A stretch of 64,000 nt of DNA from an uncultured Corynebacterium sp. (GCF_946222985.1 NZ_CAMIFY010000004.1:1-64000), one strand, 5' to 3'. Numbered from the stretch's first letter, positions 53,637 to 62,445 are shown. Notes: generated by a model not told the origin, from the sequence alone. Numbers and translations: made by a program.

Positions 53637-54862
53637 TGGCGGACCAGACACCGCAGATTCCCTACGCGACGTACCGCGCCCGCCGCGGCATCTTCGGGGA
53701 CGACTGGCGGGCCACGGTGTCGCCCAAGCGCCCCTGGCCGGTGGTGCTTCTCCACGGCACCGGGCACGCCAAGGGCGTGTGGGAGGACCTCGGCAGCGAG
53801 CTGCGAGAGGACGGCTGGGCCGTGTTCGCCCCGGATTACGGCTACCGGGCCACGGGGCCGCTGACCGAATCGATGGATCAGCTCTCCGCCTACATCGAGC
53901 AGGTGCTGTCGGCCACCGGCGGGCGGCGCGCGATCGTCGTCGGGCACTCGCAGGGCGGGTTGCTGTCGACGTTGCTGTCGTTCCGCAGCCCGCAGTTCAC
54001 CCGCCACGTCGTCTGCCTGGCGGCGCCGAACCACGGGACGTCGCTCGGCGGCGTCGCGTCCGGGCTGCTGAAAATTCCGGGGACGAAGACGCTGGTCAAC
54101 AACTTCGTGCAGAGCTACTGGGGCACCTCCGGCATCGAGCAGCTGACCGGCTCGCCGCTGCTGGAGGACATCGCACGCCGCGACGTCACCGCCCCCGGCG
54201 TGACCTACACGTGCATCGCCAGCCGCACCGACCAGCTGATCAACCCGCCGTCGTCGTGCTTCCTCGATGACGGCGGCCAGGGCACCGTGGACAACATCTG
54301 GGTCCAGGATCGGTTCCCGCAGGCGGTGGTCCTCCACGAGCACGTGGCCACGGACCGCCGGGTGCGGGCGATGATTCGCGAAGCACTGCTGGGCCTGGTC
54401 AACGAGTCCTTCGCCGGGGCGGCCTTCGTCGCCGCGGACGAACACGATTCCTCGAGTTCCGACGACCGCGCCGACGCGGCGCGCAAGGAGCTCGGCGACG
54501 GCATCGGCCCCGATGGCGACGGATCGACGGGACCGAACTTCGCGTCCGTGCTGTCGGCGCTGATGTACTGGGAGGGATTCTCCGAATGGGCGGGCCGAGC
54601 GGGCCTGACCGGCCTGCAGGAATTCGCCGACGCCAAGACGACCGGGTCGAAGTTCAAGTGGAGGCGCGGCGGCTCCGATGATGCCGAAAACGCCGAAGCC
54701 CTGGATGAGGGTGACGAGGCGGACGGCGACGTGCCGGCCGCCGACGTCGTCGAAGCGGGCGAGCCCCTTGACTCGGACGGCGAGTCGGGCCCGGCCGGCC
54801 AGGCAGGGGAAAACGGCACATTCGACGTTCCCGACGATCCGGGCGAGCCGGACGCGCGGTGA
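53636..54862 (+). CDS. alpha/beta-hydrolase lipase with acidic C-terminal tail
   Basis: 408-residue lipase/acylhydrolase. Oxyanion region WPVVLLHGTGHAKGVWEDLG, nucleophile elbow AIVVGHSQGGLLSTLLSF, CLAAPNHGTSLGGVASGLLK as in bacterial triacylglycerol lipases, and a late histidine in VVLHEHVATDRRVRAMI. No signal peptide is obvious. From about residue 270 the protein becomes very acidic and low-complexity (Asp/Glu/Ala/Ser), 130 residues beyond the hydrolase core. Coupled to HIT upstream and to a second lipase downstream (GTGA overlap). Confidence 0.8.
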   Translation: MADQTPQIPYATYRARRGIFGDDWRATVSPKRPWPVVLLHGTGHAKGVWEDLGSELREDGWAVFAPDYGYRATGPLTESMDQLSAYIEQVLSATGGRRAIVVGHSQGGLLSTLLSFRSPQFTRHVVCLAAPNHGTSLGGVASGLLKIPGTKTLVNNFVQSYWGTSGIEQLTGSPLLEDIARRDVTAPGVTYTCIASRTDQLINPPSSCFLDDGGQGTVDNIWVQDRFPQAVVLHEHVATDRRVRAMIREALLGLVNESFAGAAFVAADEHDSSSSDDRADAARKELGDGIGPDGDGSTGPNFASVLSALMYWEGFSEWAGRAGLTGLQEFADAKTTGSKFKWRRGGSDDAENAEALDEGDEADGDVPAADVVEAGEPLDSDGESGPAGQAGENGTFDVPDDPGEPDAR

Positions 54863-55692
54863 TGATGAAGCCGCTGCTGTTGCGGTGGCCGCCGCAGGGG
54901 TCGTTGCCCGACGGGGTGCTGGACGTGGGGGCCGCGGGGGCCGTGCGAGCCACGGGGGCCACGGGGGATTCCGTGGACGCGGACTCGTCGGCGGGCCCAC
55001 CCGTGATCTGCCTCCACGGAACCGTGGCCAACGGCGGCAACTGGGGGAAACTGGCGGCGATCATGCTGGACCAGGGCCGCACCGTCGTGGCGCCGACCTA
55101 CGGCGACCGCGGCACCGCCGCCCTGCTCGACAATCTCACCGAAATCACCGCCATCACGCGACGGACGCTGGAGATCACCGGAGCACCCCACGTCGACGTG
55201 GTCGGACATTCGCAGGGCGGCCTGCTGGCCGGGCTGATGGTCGCGGAGATGCTGGGCGAGACGGTGGGGACCGGCCCGCCGCTTCCCCCGGGGTCGATCC
55301 GGAAAGTCGTGTGCATCTCCGGCTCGCACCGGGGAGTTCGGGTACCGGCGCTCGTGCCGATCGCGGCGATCCGTGCGACGTTCGGCCCCGCGTTGGCCGA
55401 CCAGATCACGCTGCGCCGCAGCCAACTCGACGAGGGACGATCACCCGCAGTAGTGCAGGCAGCCCAAGCCACGGCGACCGCAGATTCGGAGAAGTACCCG
55501 CTCCCCGACTGGTTCGACCTGATCACCGACGCCGACCGGATCGTGCCGGCCGACTGCGCGCTGAGCACCGACGAGTACCCCGGCGCGCGGACGATCCGGC
55601 TGGAGGACCGCCTCGGCCGCGGGGTGCCGCATCATCGGCAGCCGCATGACGGGGGCGTCGCAAAGCTCATTTCGGAACTCCTCGCCCCCTGA
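54859..55692 (+). CDS. second alpha/beta-hydrolase lipase
   Basis: 277-residue paralogue of the preceding lipase: PPVICLHGTVANGGNWGKLA, then VDVVGHSQGGLLAGLMVAEM for the nucleophile and KVVCISGSHRGVRVPALVPI. It lacks the acidic tail. The catalytic histidine is probably in GRGVPHHRQPHDGG near the end. Start is GTG 54859, overlapping the previous stop by four bases. Tandem duplication with divergence is the simple explanation. Codons for GVAKL near the end contain the 11-bp dispersed motif (55656-55666). Confidence 0.78.
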   Translation: MMMKPLLLRWPPQGSLPDGVLDVGAAGAVRATGATGDSVDADSSAGPPVICLHGTVANGGNWGKLAAIMLDQGRTVVAPTYGDRGTAALLDNLTEITAITRRTLEITGAPHVDVVGHSQGGLLAGLMVAEMLGETVGTGPPLPPGSIRKVVCISGSHRGVRVPALVPIAAIRATFGPALADQITLRRSQLDEGRSPAVVQAAQATATADSEKYPLPDWFDLITDADRIVPADCALSTDEYPGARTIRLEDRLGRGVPHHRQPHDGGVAKLISELLAP

Positions 55693-55709
55693 TCACCGGG
55701 CCCCGACGA

Positions 55710-55732
55710 CCCCGGCCGCCCTACGGCCGGGG
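55710..55732. terminator. Terminator between lipase and poxB
   Basis: CCCCGGCCG (55710-55718) pairs with CGGCCGGGG (55724-55732), loop CCCTA. The loop and 3' arm include the poxB stop and last codons. Confidence 0.5.
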
Positions 55733-57460
55733 CACGTTGCGCAGGTTCGCCCTGGCCATCTCGATCATCTTGCCCACGCCGCCATCGAGGACGGTGCGCA
55801 CGGACGCCTTGGTGAACCCCGCGACCTGCTCGAGCGAGATCTCCGGCGGCATCGACAGGGCGTCGGGGTCGGTGACGACGTCGATGAGCACCGGCTCGTC
55901 GCGCGACAACGCGTCGGCGAGCTGGGCGCGCATCTTCTTCGGGTCGGTGATCCGCACCGACCGCATGCCCATGGCGGCGGCGATGGCGGCGTAATCGACG
56001 TCGTCGTGGTCGGTGCCGTAATCGGGCATGCCCTCGACGAGCATCTCCAGCTTGACCATGCCGAGCGAGGAGTTGTTGAACACGACGGTCTTCACCGGCA
56101 GGCCCGAGCGGCGCACGGTGAGCAGCTCGCCGAGCAGCATCGACAGGCCGCCGTCGCCGGACATCGAGATGACCTGGCGATTCGGGTCCGCCGCCTGCGC
56201 GCCGATGGCGTGCGGCAGAGCGTTGGCCATCGTGCCGTGGCGCCAGGAACCCAGGACGCGGCGGCGACCGTTGGGCGTGAGGTAGCGGGCGGCCCACACG
56301 TTGCACATGCCGGTGTCGACGGTGAACACGGCGTCGTCGGTGGCCAGCTCGTCGAGCACGCGGGCGACGAACTCCGGGTGGATCGGCGTCATGTCCTCGA
56401 CGTCGTGGGCGTAGGCCTCGACGACCTTCTCCAGTTCGCGCTCGTGGTGGCGCAGCATCTTGACCAGGAAGGAGTCGTCGGTCTTCTCCCGCACCTGCGG
56501 CAGCAGCGCGCGGATGGTCTCCCCGACGTCACCGTGGACGGGATGGGCGACGGTGGTGCGTCGACCGAGGTTCGCGGCGTTGGAGTCGACCTGCGCCACG
56601 TTGTCGGACGGCAGGAAATCGGTGTACGGGAAGTCGGTGCCGAGCATGATGAACAGGTCGGCGTCGTCCATCGCCTTCTGCAGCCCGCCGTAGCCGAGCA
56701 GCCCGGACATGCCCATGTCGTGGGGGTTGTCGTGCTGGATGATCTCCTTGCCGCCGAGCGAATGCCCGACGGGGGCCTTGAGCAGGCGCGCCAGTTCGAG
56801 GACCTCGTCGCGGGAGCCGGCCGCGCCGGCACCGACCATGAAGGTCACGGTCTCCGCGTCGTTGATGGCCCGTGCCAGGTCGCTGACCTGGCGGGGATCG
56901 GGCTTGACGACGCCGTCGCCCGCCACCACCTTCGAGGCCAACGCCGGTGCCGCCACCGCGTCTTCCGAGGCGAGGTCACCGGGCATGACGAGCACGGAGA
57001 CGCCGTGGCCGGCCATGGTCGACTGGATGGCGCTGTGCAGGATCTTCGCGCCCTGCTCGGTGGAGTTGACCATCTCGCAGTAGCCCGAGCACTCCTGGAA
57101 GATCTTCTCCGGGTGGGTTTCCTGGAAGAAGTTGGAGCCGATCATCGCCGACGGGATGTGCGAGGCGATGGCGAGGACCTTCGCGCCGTTGCGGTGCGCG
57201 TCGTACAGGCCCTGGATGAGGTGGGTGTTGCCGGGGCCGCAGGAGGCGGCGCACACGGCGAGTTCGCCGGTCATCAGCGATTCGGCACCGGCGGCGAAGG
57301 CGGCGGATTCCTCGTTGTGGACGTGGATCCACTCGACGTCGTCGTTTTGCCGCACGGCGTCGACGACGGGGTTGAGGCTGTCGCCGACCAGGCCGTAGAT
57401 GCGCCGCACCCCCTGCGCCGCGAGGGTCTCGACCAGTTGATGTGCGTAATTTCGACTCAT
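55721..57460 (-). CDS. poxB: pyruvate:quinone oxidoreductase
   Basis: ThDP- and FAD-dependent peripheral membrane enzyme oxidising pyruvate to acetate and CO2 with electrons to menaquinone (called Pqo in C. glutamicum). 579 residues, normal length. The ThDP glutamate is in VHNEESAAFAAGAES, the ThDP/Mg motif is ISMSGDGGLSMLLGELLTVR to VVFNNSSLGM, and FAD-domain parts are PVGHSLGGKEIIQHDNPHDM and LIMLGTDFPYTDFL. The C-terminal 25 residues include a lipid-binding amphipathic stretch. ATG 57460. The 165-bp upstream gap (57461-57625) is partly AT-rich with GATTAATC, a possible -10 or regulator site, but I could not assign it. Confidence 0.93.
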   Translation of the reverse strand: MSRNYAHQLVETLAAQGVRRIYGLVGDSLNPVVDAVRQNDDVEWIHVHNEESAAFAAGAESLMTGELAVCAASCGPGNTHLIQGLYDAHRNGAKVLAIASHIPSAMIGSNFFQETHPEKIFQECSGYCEMVNSTEQGAKILHSAIQSTMAGHGVSVLVMPGDLASEDAVAAPALASKVVAGDGVVKPDPRQVSDLARAINDAETVTFMVGAGAAGSRDEVLELARLLKAPVGHSLGGKEIIQHDNPHDMGMSGLLGYGGLQKAMDDADLFIMLGTDFPYTDFLPSDNVAQVDSNAANLGRRTTVAHPVHGDVGETIRALLPQVREKTDDSFLVKMLRHHERELEKVVEAYAHDVEDMTPIHPEFVARVLDELATDDAVFTVDTGMCNVWAARYLTPNGRRRVLGSWRHGTMANALPHAIGAQAADPNRQVISMSGDGGLSMLLGELLTVRRSGLPVKTVVFNNSSLGMVKLEMLVEGMPDYGTDHDDVDYAAIAAAMGMRSVRITDPKKMRAQLADALSRDEPVLIDVVTDPDALSMPPEISLEQVAGFTKASVRTVLDGGVGKMIEMARANLRNVPRP

Positions 57461-57625
57461 GTTGCCGCGCCTTTCCCCGTGTTCGTTCGGCCCCCCTCCG
57501 GGGCCGGGGTGAACCGGCGATCCGGGCGGGTGACCGTGATTAATCGGTGATGACCACGGTACCCGCGGTTATGAATGAATGCCGCAGGGGAAGCTGAGGA
57601 AAGGCGAAGCGGTTGGGTGGCACCC

Positions 57626-58468
57626 CTAGTACTTGTCCAGGGAATCGCGCGCCGCGGCGACCTCGGCCAGCAGCGACTTCGCCTCGTCGCCGGGGTGGTC
57701 GGCGGTGAGCGCCTCGATGACGACGTCGGGCAAGCCGGCGGCTTCGTAGTCGGCCAGGCTGACGTCGCCGAGGTCCAGGACCCCGTCGAGCCAGGCCACG
57801 GCACGTGCCTCCGGGCGGACGCACCGACGCGCCATGCGCTCATGGCGGGTCAGGCGCTCGCGATTGTCGGGGCCGCGCAGGCCCAGGCGCGCGAGGGTGC
57901 GGCCCGCGGCGATGAGGTTCTCGCCGGCGACGTGCTCGATCTGGGCCGGGTTGGCCGGGGGCTTGCCGATGCCGCGCCGACGCACGTACAGGTCCTGCTG
58001 CCCGATGCCGACGATGCCGCCGTCGCGGTCGCGGATGACGGAGGTGTAGGGCACCACCGTCGAATAGCCGCCCTCGGTTTCGTCGAGGATCCGGGCCACC
58101 AGGGCGTCGTCGGCCTCGACCTCGAGGTACGCGCCGCGGCGACCGGGCTGGATGTACTCGAACGACCCGGTGCGGGTCCACGCCTCGTACTTGCCGACGC
58201 CGAGACGCTGCATCACCAGCGTGCCGAACAGCACGTCGGTCATGGAGAACAGCGTGCCGCCGAAGGCCGCGCCGTGCATGTTGGCGTTGAGCCGGTTGAG
58301 GCGCAGCTCCAGGCGGCCGCGCGACCAGTCGTCGGCGATGTGCGTGATGCGGATGCCCATGGCGAACAGCGGCGGCCATCCGTTGAGCAGGTGGCGGAGG
58401 CGATTCGGCGTCAGCGAATTGCCGGCCAACTTCACCAGTGTGCGTCGAAGCGAGGGTCCCGTCGTCAT
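57626..58468 (-). CDS. DUF4442/PaaI-like hotdog protein
   Basis: 280 residues. The N-terminal 160 fit the DUF4442/PaaI thioesterase hotdog: WSRGRLELRLNRLNANMHGA, AAFGGTLFSMTDVLFGTLVM and YIQPGRRGAYLEVEADDALV, where NMHGAAFGGTLFS resembles the HGG thioesterase helix. The C-terminal 110 residues form a separate mostly helical region ending LLAEVAAARDSLDKY of no recognised family. ATG at 58468. It lies upstream of poxB on the same strand, 165 bp away. Confidence 0.7.
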   Translation of the reverse strand: MTTGPSLRRTLVKLAGNSLTPNRLRHLLNGWPPLFAMGIRITHIADDWSRGRLELRLNRLNANMHGAAFGGTLFSMTDVLFGTLVMQRLGVGKYEAWTRTGSFEYIQPGRRGAYLEVEADDALVARILDETEGGYSTVVPYTSVIRDRDGGIVGIGQQDLYVRRRGIGKPPANPAQIEHVAGENLIAAGRTLARLGLRGPDNRERLTRHERMARRCVRPEARAVAWLDGVLDLGDVSLADYEAAGLPDVVIEALTADHPGDEAKSLLAEVAAARDSLDKY

Positions 58469-58549
58469 GATCGTTCAGCCTAGGCGGCGCGCGTCGCGCC
58501 ATGGGCGACGGGGCGGAAATGAACGGAAATAGACGTAAATGGGTGTGGA

Positions 58550-58972
58550 TCAGGCCGACCGAGGATCCGCGTCGAGGTCGTCGAGGACCTTCATGATCCG
58601 CCCGCGCAGATCGTCGCGCAGGCGGCGGTAGCGCTCGAGGCCGTCGACGCCGTCGTCGGCCGGGTCGTGGATCTCCCACCGCTGCGTCTCGACGTCCGGC
58701 GCCACGTGCTCGGAGACGTCGATGTCGCCGAGGATCACGACGACGTCGTACCTGTCGGCCAACGAGGGCGTGAGCTGCAGCGGATCACCATCGCACCGGG
58801 CGCCGATCTCGGCGCACGCCTGGCGCGCGTCTTCGTCGACCCCGCGGTCGGTCGGGTCGACGTCGATGCCGGCCGAGGTCACGGTCAGAGACGGGGCGAC
58901 GTGCCGCGTCAGCCCCTCGGCGATGCGCGACATCCCCATGTTCGCACCGCTGACGTACAAAACTCCGGACAT
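58550..58972 (-). CDS. degenerate LMW tyrosine-phosphatase-fold protein
   Basis: 140 residues beginning MSGVLYVSGANMGMSRIAEG. It aligns by eye with LMW phosphatases/ArsC (LFVCxxNxGRS), but the nucleophilic cysteine is Ser8 and the P-loop arginine is Met14, so phosphatase or arsenate reductase activity by the usual mechanism is not expected. The rest of the fold is kept: VTSAGIDVDPTDRGVDEDAR, VVVILGDIDVSEHVAPDVET and RWEIHDPADDGVDGLERYRR with the DP acid. GCAGGGG lies eight bases before ATG 58972. A paralogue with intact cysteine is at 16866-17291, and both have the dispersed motif upstream. Confidence 0.7.
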   Translation of the reverse strand: MSGVLYVSGANMGMSRIAEGLTRHVAPSLTVTSAGIDVDPTDRGVDEDARQACAEIGARCDGDPLQLTPSLADRYDVVVILGDIDVSEHVAPDVETQRWEIHDPADDGVDGLERYRRLRDDLRGRIMKVLDDLDADPRSA

Positions 58973-59126
58973 CGTCGACACCCCTGCCTTTCGCTTCCTC
59001 GCGCGGCGCATGTTCGCGCCGCCGAACAGCGGGGACGGCGCCTCATGGCGGCCCTGGTGCGTCCCCCTCCGGCGACGCCCCCAGCATAGATGCTTTTGGC
59101 CCGTTGAGCACCCTTCGTCGGGTGCC

Positions 59127-59137
59127 GCTTTACGACG
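59127..59137 (+). repeat. Dispersed motif GCTTTACGACG, copy upstream of the degenerate phosphatase
   Basis: Exact 11-bp copy in the 58973-59146 gap, 155 bp before the degenerate phosphatase start, whose coding strand reads it as CGTCGTAAAGC. On that strand a TATGCT -10-like box lies about 35 bp further downstream. Confidence 0.5.
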
Positions 59138-59146
59138 GCCCGGCGG

Positions 59147-59875
59147 TTACGGTGCCGCGGACCAGAGCGTGGCCATGGTGCCGTCTTCGGCGGTGCAGCG
59201 CAGGACCTCGTCGGCGATCGGTCGGCACTGGTAGGCGTGTCCGGCGGCGTTGACGTCGCGCGGCGCGGACAGCATGTCGTCGCCTGCCGGGTCGGCGACG
59301 AACAGTGCGCCGACCAGGCGGAAGGCGTCGCCGCAGAGGTGCTCGGACTCGGCGCGGGTGGTCTCGCCGTCGACGCCCTCGGCCAGCGTGGTGCCGATGT
59401 GGCTCATGCCGAAGCCGTTGCCGGTGGCGCACACGAGCACGTCCTCGTCCTCGAGTTGGACGACGTCGCCGCGCACCGCGTAGCTGGTGCGCCCCTCGGA
59501 GCTGCCCTCCCCCGACTCGGGGTTCGGGCGGGCGGGGGCGGCGTCGGCGTCCCGGCCGGTGGCCTCGGACTCGGTCGCACCGGTGCCGTCGGTCTCGCCG
59601 GCCTCGCTCGTTTCGTCCGCGGGGGCCAGGGAACCGAGCGAACCGGCGTCGAGGCTCGACGAGCCGAACAGCGCCTGGTCGTAGGCGACTTCGGTGGCCG
59701 CCTCGGTCGACGCGGACTCATGGCCGACGGCGGTGCCGGCGAAGAAGCCGGCACCGGTCAACGCCAGGGCGCCCAGGGCGGCGCCGACCTTGGCGCCGAG
59801 ACGGCGCCCCTTCGGGGATCCCGCACCCGTGGCGGGGATGACCTGCGGCCGTCGCGAAAACTCGTGTTCCGGCAT
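59147..59875 (-). CDS. membrane-anchored secreted protein of unknown function
   Basis: 242 residues with no family I recognise. Positively charged N-terminus (MPEHEFSRRPQVIPATGAGS, then KGRRLGAKVG), one membrane helix (AALGALALTGAGFFAGTAVG), a low-complexity Thr/Glu/Ala/Asp linker of about 70 residues and a compact C-terminal domain of about 95 residues with four cysteines (LVCATG, HLCGDAF, YQCRPI, LRCTAED), which could form two disulfides outside the cell. The ATG at 59875 has CAGGGAGGG upstream. The plausible role is an envelope or secreted sensor-like domain (guess). Confidence 0.65.
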   Translation of the reverse strand: MPEHEFSRRPQVIPATGAGSPKGRRLGAKVGAALGALALTGAGFFAGTAVGHESASTEAATEVAYDQALFGSSSLDAGSLGSLAPADETSEAGETDGTGATESEATGRDADAAPARPNPESGEGSSEGRTSYAVRGDVVQLEDEDVLVCATGNGFGMSHIGTTLAEGVDGETTRAESEHLCGDAFRLVGALFVADPAGDDMLSAPRDVNAAGHAYQCRPIADEVLRCTAEDGTMATLWSAAP

Positions 59876-59973
59876 GCGCCCTCCCTGGCTGATGACCGTC
59901 GATTCCAACACCCGGATCATACGACATTTCTGTGACGATTGATACTGGTGAGACTAATGGTATGAATGTGAAA

Positions 59974-60009
59974 CCCCCGTCACCCGGCCCGGCGGGCGGA
60001 TGACGGGGG
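59974..60009 (-). terminator. Probable terminator of the acyl-CoA synthetase gene
   Basis: CCCCCGTCA (59974-59982) pairs with TGACGGGGG (60001-60009), with a further small GC stem inside. On the minus strand it exits into TTTCACATT. Confidence 0.6.
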
Positions 60010-60047
60010 CGCTCGACGGCGTCGTGAAGCCAACTCCGTAAAGCGAA

Positions 60048-61931
60048 TTACGCGTCGTTCTCCCAGTACTCCCGGGCCCGGCGCAGATCGACCGGAGCCT
60101 TCGGATCGGTCTCGGCCTCGGGGCGCGCCAGCTCACTGGTGCGCAATTCCACGCGGCGGATCTTGCCGGAGGTGGTCTTGGGCAGGTCGTCGGCGAATTC
60201 CAGGCGACGGACACGCTTGAATCCGGCCAGGCGGTCGGCGGTGTGCGCCATGATCGACTTCGCCGTCTCCGCGTTCTCCTCGGCACCGGCGGCCAGGCGC
60301 ACCACGCCCTTGGGCACGGCCAGGCGCAGCGGATCCGGCGACGGGATCACCGCGGCCTCGACCACCGCCGGATGCTCCAGCAGCACCGACTCCAGCTCGA
60401 ACGGCGAGATGCGGTAATCGGAGGCCTTGAACACGTCGTCGATGCGGCCCTCGAAGGTGATGTAGCCGTTCTCGTCGCGAATGCCCCGGTCGCCGGTGTG
60501 ATAGTGCCCGTCGAACATCACGGCGCCGGTCTTGGCCTCGTCCTCGTGGTAGCCCGGCGTGAGGAACAGCGGATGGCCGTCCATGACCACGCAGATCTCG
60601 CCGTCGTCGACGAGCTCGCCGGTCTCCGGGTCGACGAGCACGATGTCGACGCCCGGGCACGGCCGCCCCATCGAACCGGGATGCACCCGCTGGCCCGGCG
60701 AGTTGCACACCAGGGCCGTGGTCTCCGTCTGGCCGTAGCCGTCGCGGATGGTCACGCCCCAGTCCCGCTCGACCTGCGCGATGACCTCCGGGTTGAGCGG
60801 CTCGCCGGCGCCGAGGGCCTCGCGCGGGACGCGGGACATGCCCGTCATGTCGGCCTGGATGAACATGCGCCACACCGTCGGCGGCGCGCAGAACGTGTCC
60901 ACGCCGCAGCGTTCGAGCTGGGCCATCAGGGCCGCGGCGTCGAAACGGTCGGTGTTGTAGATGAAGATGCACGCCTCCGCCGACCACGGCGCGAACACCT
61001 GCGACCACGAGTGCTTCGCCCAGCCGGGCTGCGAGATGGACATGTGCACGTCACCGGGCTGCACGCCCAGCCAGTACATCGTGGTCAACGTGCCCACCGG
61101 GTAGCTGGCGTGGGTGTGGGCGACGAGCTTCGGCTTCGAGGTGGTGCCGGAGGTGAAGTAGAGGAGGAGCAGATCGTCGGGGCGCGTGGGGCCGTCGGCC
61201 TCGAATTCGTCGGAGGCCAGGTAGGCGTCGTGGAAGTTGAGCACGGGCACGCTCGGCATGCGGCCGTCGCCGGTGATCGGTTCCTGGTCCTCGTCGGCGG
61301 CGAGGATGGTCACGTCGTCGTCCGGGCAGACGTCGGCGAAGCGGTCGAGGTAGCGCCGCGAGGTGACGACCATCGAGATCCGCGCCCGCTCCAGGCGCTC
61401 GGGGGTCTCCGCCGCGGGCAGCTGGATCGACGCGGGGCTGACGACGGCGCCGAGCTTCATCGCGGCCAGCAGCGTTTCCCACAGTTCGACCTGGTTGTCG
61501 AGCATGAGCATGATGCGATCGCCGCGGCCGACGCCGAGGCCGCGCAGGTGGTTGGCCACGCGGTTGGAGCGGCGGCGCATCGCGTCGAAGGAGTAGATGG
61601 CCTCGGAGCCGTCGGGTTCGACGATCCACAGCGCCGGTTCCGGATTGTGAAACGCGATGACGTCGAACCAGTTCAGCGCCCAGTTGAAGTCCTCGAGCTC
61701 GGGCCATTCGAAGGCCTCGCGGGCGTGGTCGTAGTCGGCGCGGGTGGCCAGCAGCGTGTCGCGGGCGGCGCGGAAGGCCTCCGAGTCGCGGGTGTGGCCG
61801 GGAGTGCTCAGGCGGTCGTCGTGCTGGTCGGGGGCGTTGACGAGGCCGGGCGTGCGCCGGCGCGGCTGGTGCGGTGCGCCCGGATGGACGGTGCGGTCGA
61901 GTCCGGGGGCTGCGGTGACGGAAGCGTTCAT
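60048..61931 (-). CDS. AMP-binding acyl-CoA synthetase (medium-chain type)
   Basis: Adenylate-forming enzyme of 627 residues activating a carboxylic acid to its CoA thioester. Core motifs in order: LLYFTSGTTSKPKLVAHTHA (P-loop), RDGYGQTETTALVCN, TGDRGIRDENGYITFEGRID and the hinge, VFKASDYRISPFELES, and PKTTSGKIRRVELR with the catalytic lysine. WFDVIAFHNPEPALWIVEPD and the Trp-rich start of the core resemble AcsM/medium-chain enzymes. The first 65 residues are disordered. ATG 61931 has CAAGGATC seven bases upstream; GTG 61997 is open but lacks one. It stands alone, and the dispersed motif lies in its upstream region. Confidence 0.88.
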   Translation of the reverse strand: MNASVTAAPGLDRTVHPGAPHQPRRRTPGLVNAPDQHDDRLSTPGHTRDSEAFRAARDTLLATRADYDHAREAFEWPELEDFNWALNWFDVIAFHNPEPALWIVEPDGSEAIYSFDAMRRRSNRVANHLRGLGVGRGDRIMLMLDNQVELWETLLAAMKLGAVVSPASIQLPAAETPERLERARISMVVTSRRYLDRFADVCPDDDVTILAADEDQEPITGDGRMPSVPVLNFHDAYLASDEFEADGPTRPDDLLLLYFTSGTTSKPKLVAHTHASYPVGTLTTMYWLGVQPGDVHMSISQPGWAKHSWSQVFAPWSAEACIFIYNTDRFDAAALMAQLERCGVDTFCAPPTVWRMFIQADMTGMSRVPREALGAGEPLNPEVIAQVERDWGVTIRDGYGQTETTALVCNSPGQRVHPGSMGRPCPGVDIVLVDPETGELVDDGEICVVMDGHPLFLTPGYHEDEAKTGAVMFDGHYHTGDRGIRDENGYITFEGRIDDVFKASDYRISPFELESVLLEHPAVVEAAVIPSPDPLRLAVPKGVVRLAAGAEENAETAKSIMAHTADRLAGFKRVRRLEFADDLPKTTSGKIRRVELRTSELARPEAETDPKAPVDLRRAREYWENDA

Positions 61932-62108
61932 GGCGGATCCTTGTGCGTCGGAGGCGTCGGGGGCGTCGCGGCGGGCGACGATCGTGGCGTGGGTCACATT
62001 TTGCGTGAATGACGACTAACCGACAAGGGTTCCCCCACGAAAATTCTTCGCGGGGGTGAATGGCCATTAACTGAAAATGGCGCGGGCGTTGCTGGTCACG
62101 GCATTTTT

Positions 62109-62119
62109 GCTTTGCGACG
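62109..62119 (+). repeat. Dispersed motif GCTTTGCGACG, copy upstream of the acyl-CoA synthetase gene
   Basis: Exact copy in the 61932-62203 gap, continuing with CCCCGG. 178 bp before the ATG at 61931. An AT-rich patch (TTTTCAGTTAATGGCC on the minus strand) just downstream may hold the promoter. Confidence 0.5.
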
Positions 62120-62203
62120 CCCCGGTTTCGCGTGGGGGTGGGCGGGCACGAGGGTGCCGGGGAGCTGATGGAGGCCGGGAAGATCCGGCGCATCCGGGAT
62201 ATC

Positions 62204-62247
62204 CGGGAAAAGGAGTGGCCCGGGACGCCATCGCGTCCCGGGCCACT
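62204..62247 (-). terminator. Terminator of tRNA-Thr
   Basis: Perfect 15-bp stem (62214-62228 with 62233-62247), loop of four bases, then CCTTTTCCC on the minus strand. It lies 8 bp beyond the tRNA 3' end. Confidence 0.9.
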
Positions 62248-62254
62248 GAATCGG

Positions 62255-62327
62255 GGCCGGAGATGGGACTCGAACCCACAACCATCCGCTTACAAGGCGG
62301 GCGCGCTACCAATTGCGCCACTCCGGC
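62255..62327 (-). tRNA. tRNA-Thr (anticodon UGU)
   Basis: Read on the minus strand all cloverleaf parts are present: acceptor GCCGGAG/CTCCGGC, D arm GGCGCAATTGGTAGCGC, anticodon loop CTTGTAA with anticodon TGT (reads ACA), and T arm with loop TTCGAGT. The anticodon stem has one C-A mismatch at positions 27-43 and four good pairs. The CCA end is not encoded. Identity rests on the anticodon. Confidence 0.93.
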
Positions 62328-62366
62328 ATTCGCGGTGGCCCGTCGCCGAGCGCACCGTCGCCGGGG

Positions 62367-62372
62367 ATCCTA
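62367..62372 (-). promoter_or_regulatory. -10 box of tRNA-Thr
   Basis: TAGGAT on the minus strand, about 40 bp before the mature tRNA 5' end. No clear -35. Confidence 0.4.
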
Positions 62373-62416
62373 CCGGGCGCGCACCACCGCCCGGACACGA
62401 ACCCGCGGTGGCCGGA

Positions 62417-62445
62417 TGTGACGCGGCCTTGCCCACGGGTAGACT
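62417..62445 (+). promoter_or_regulatory. Promoter of thrE
   Basis: TGTGAC (62417-62422), 17-bp spacer, TAGACT (62440-62445). Predicts a leader of about 85 bases before ATG 62535. Confidence 0.5.

Noticed and set aside
57530..57560. GlxR/CRP-type site (GTGATTAATCGGTGAT) upstream of poxB
   Set aside because: The half-sites TGTGA/TCACA are not in the right arrangement; only GATTAATC is symmetric, so no regulator can be named.
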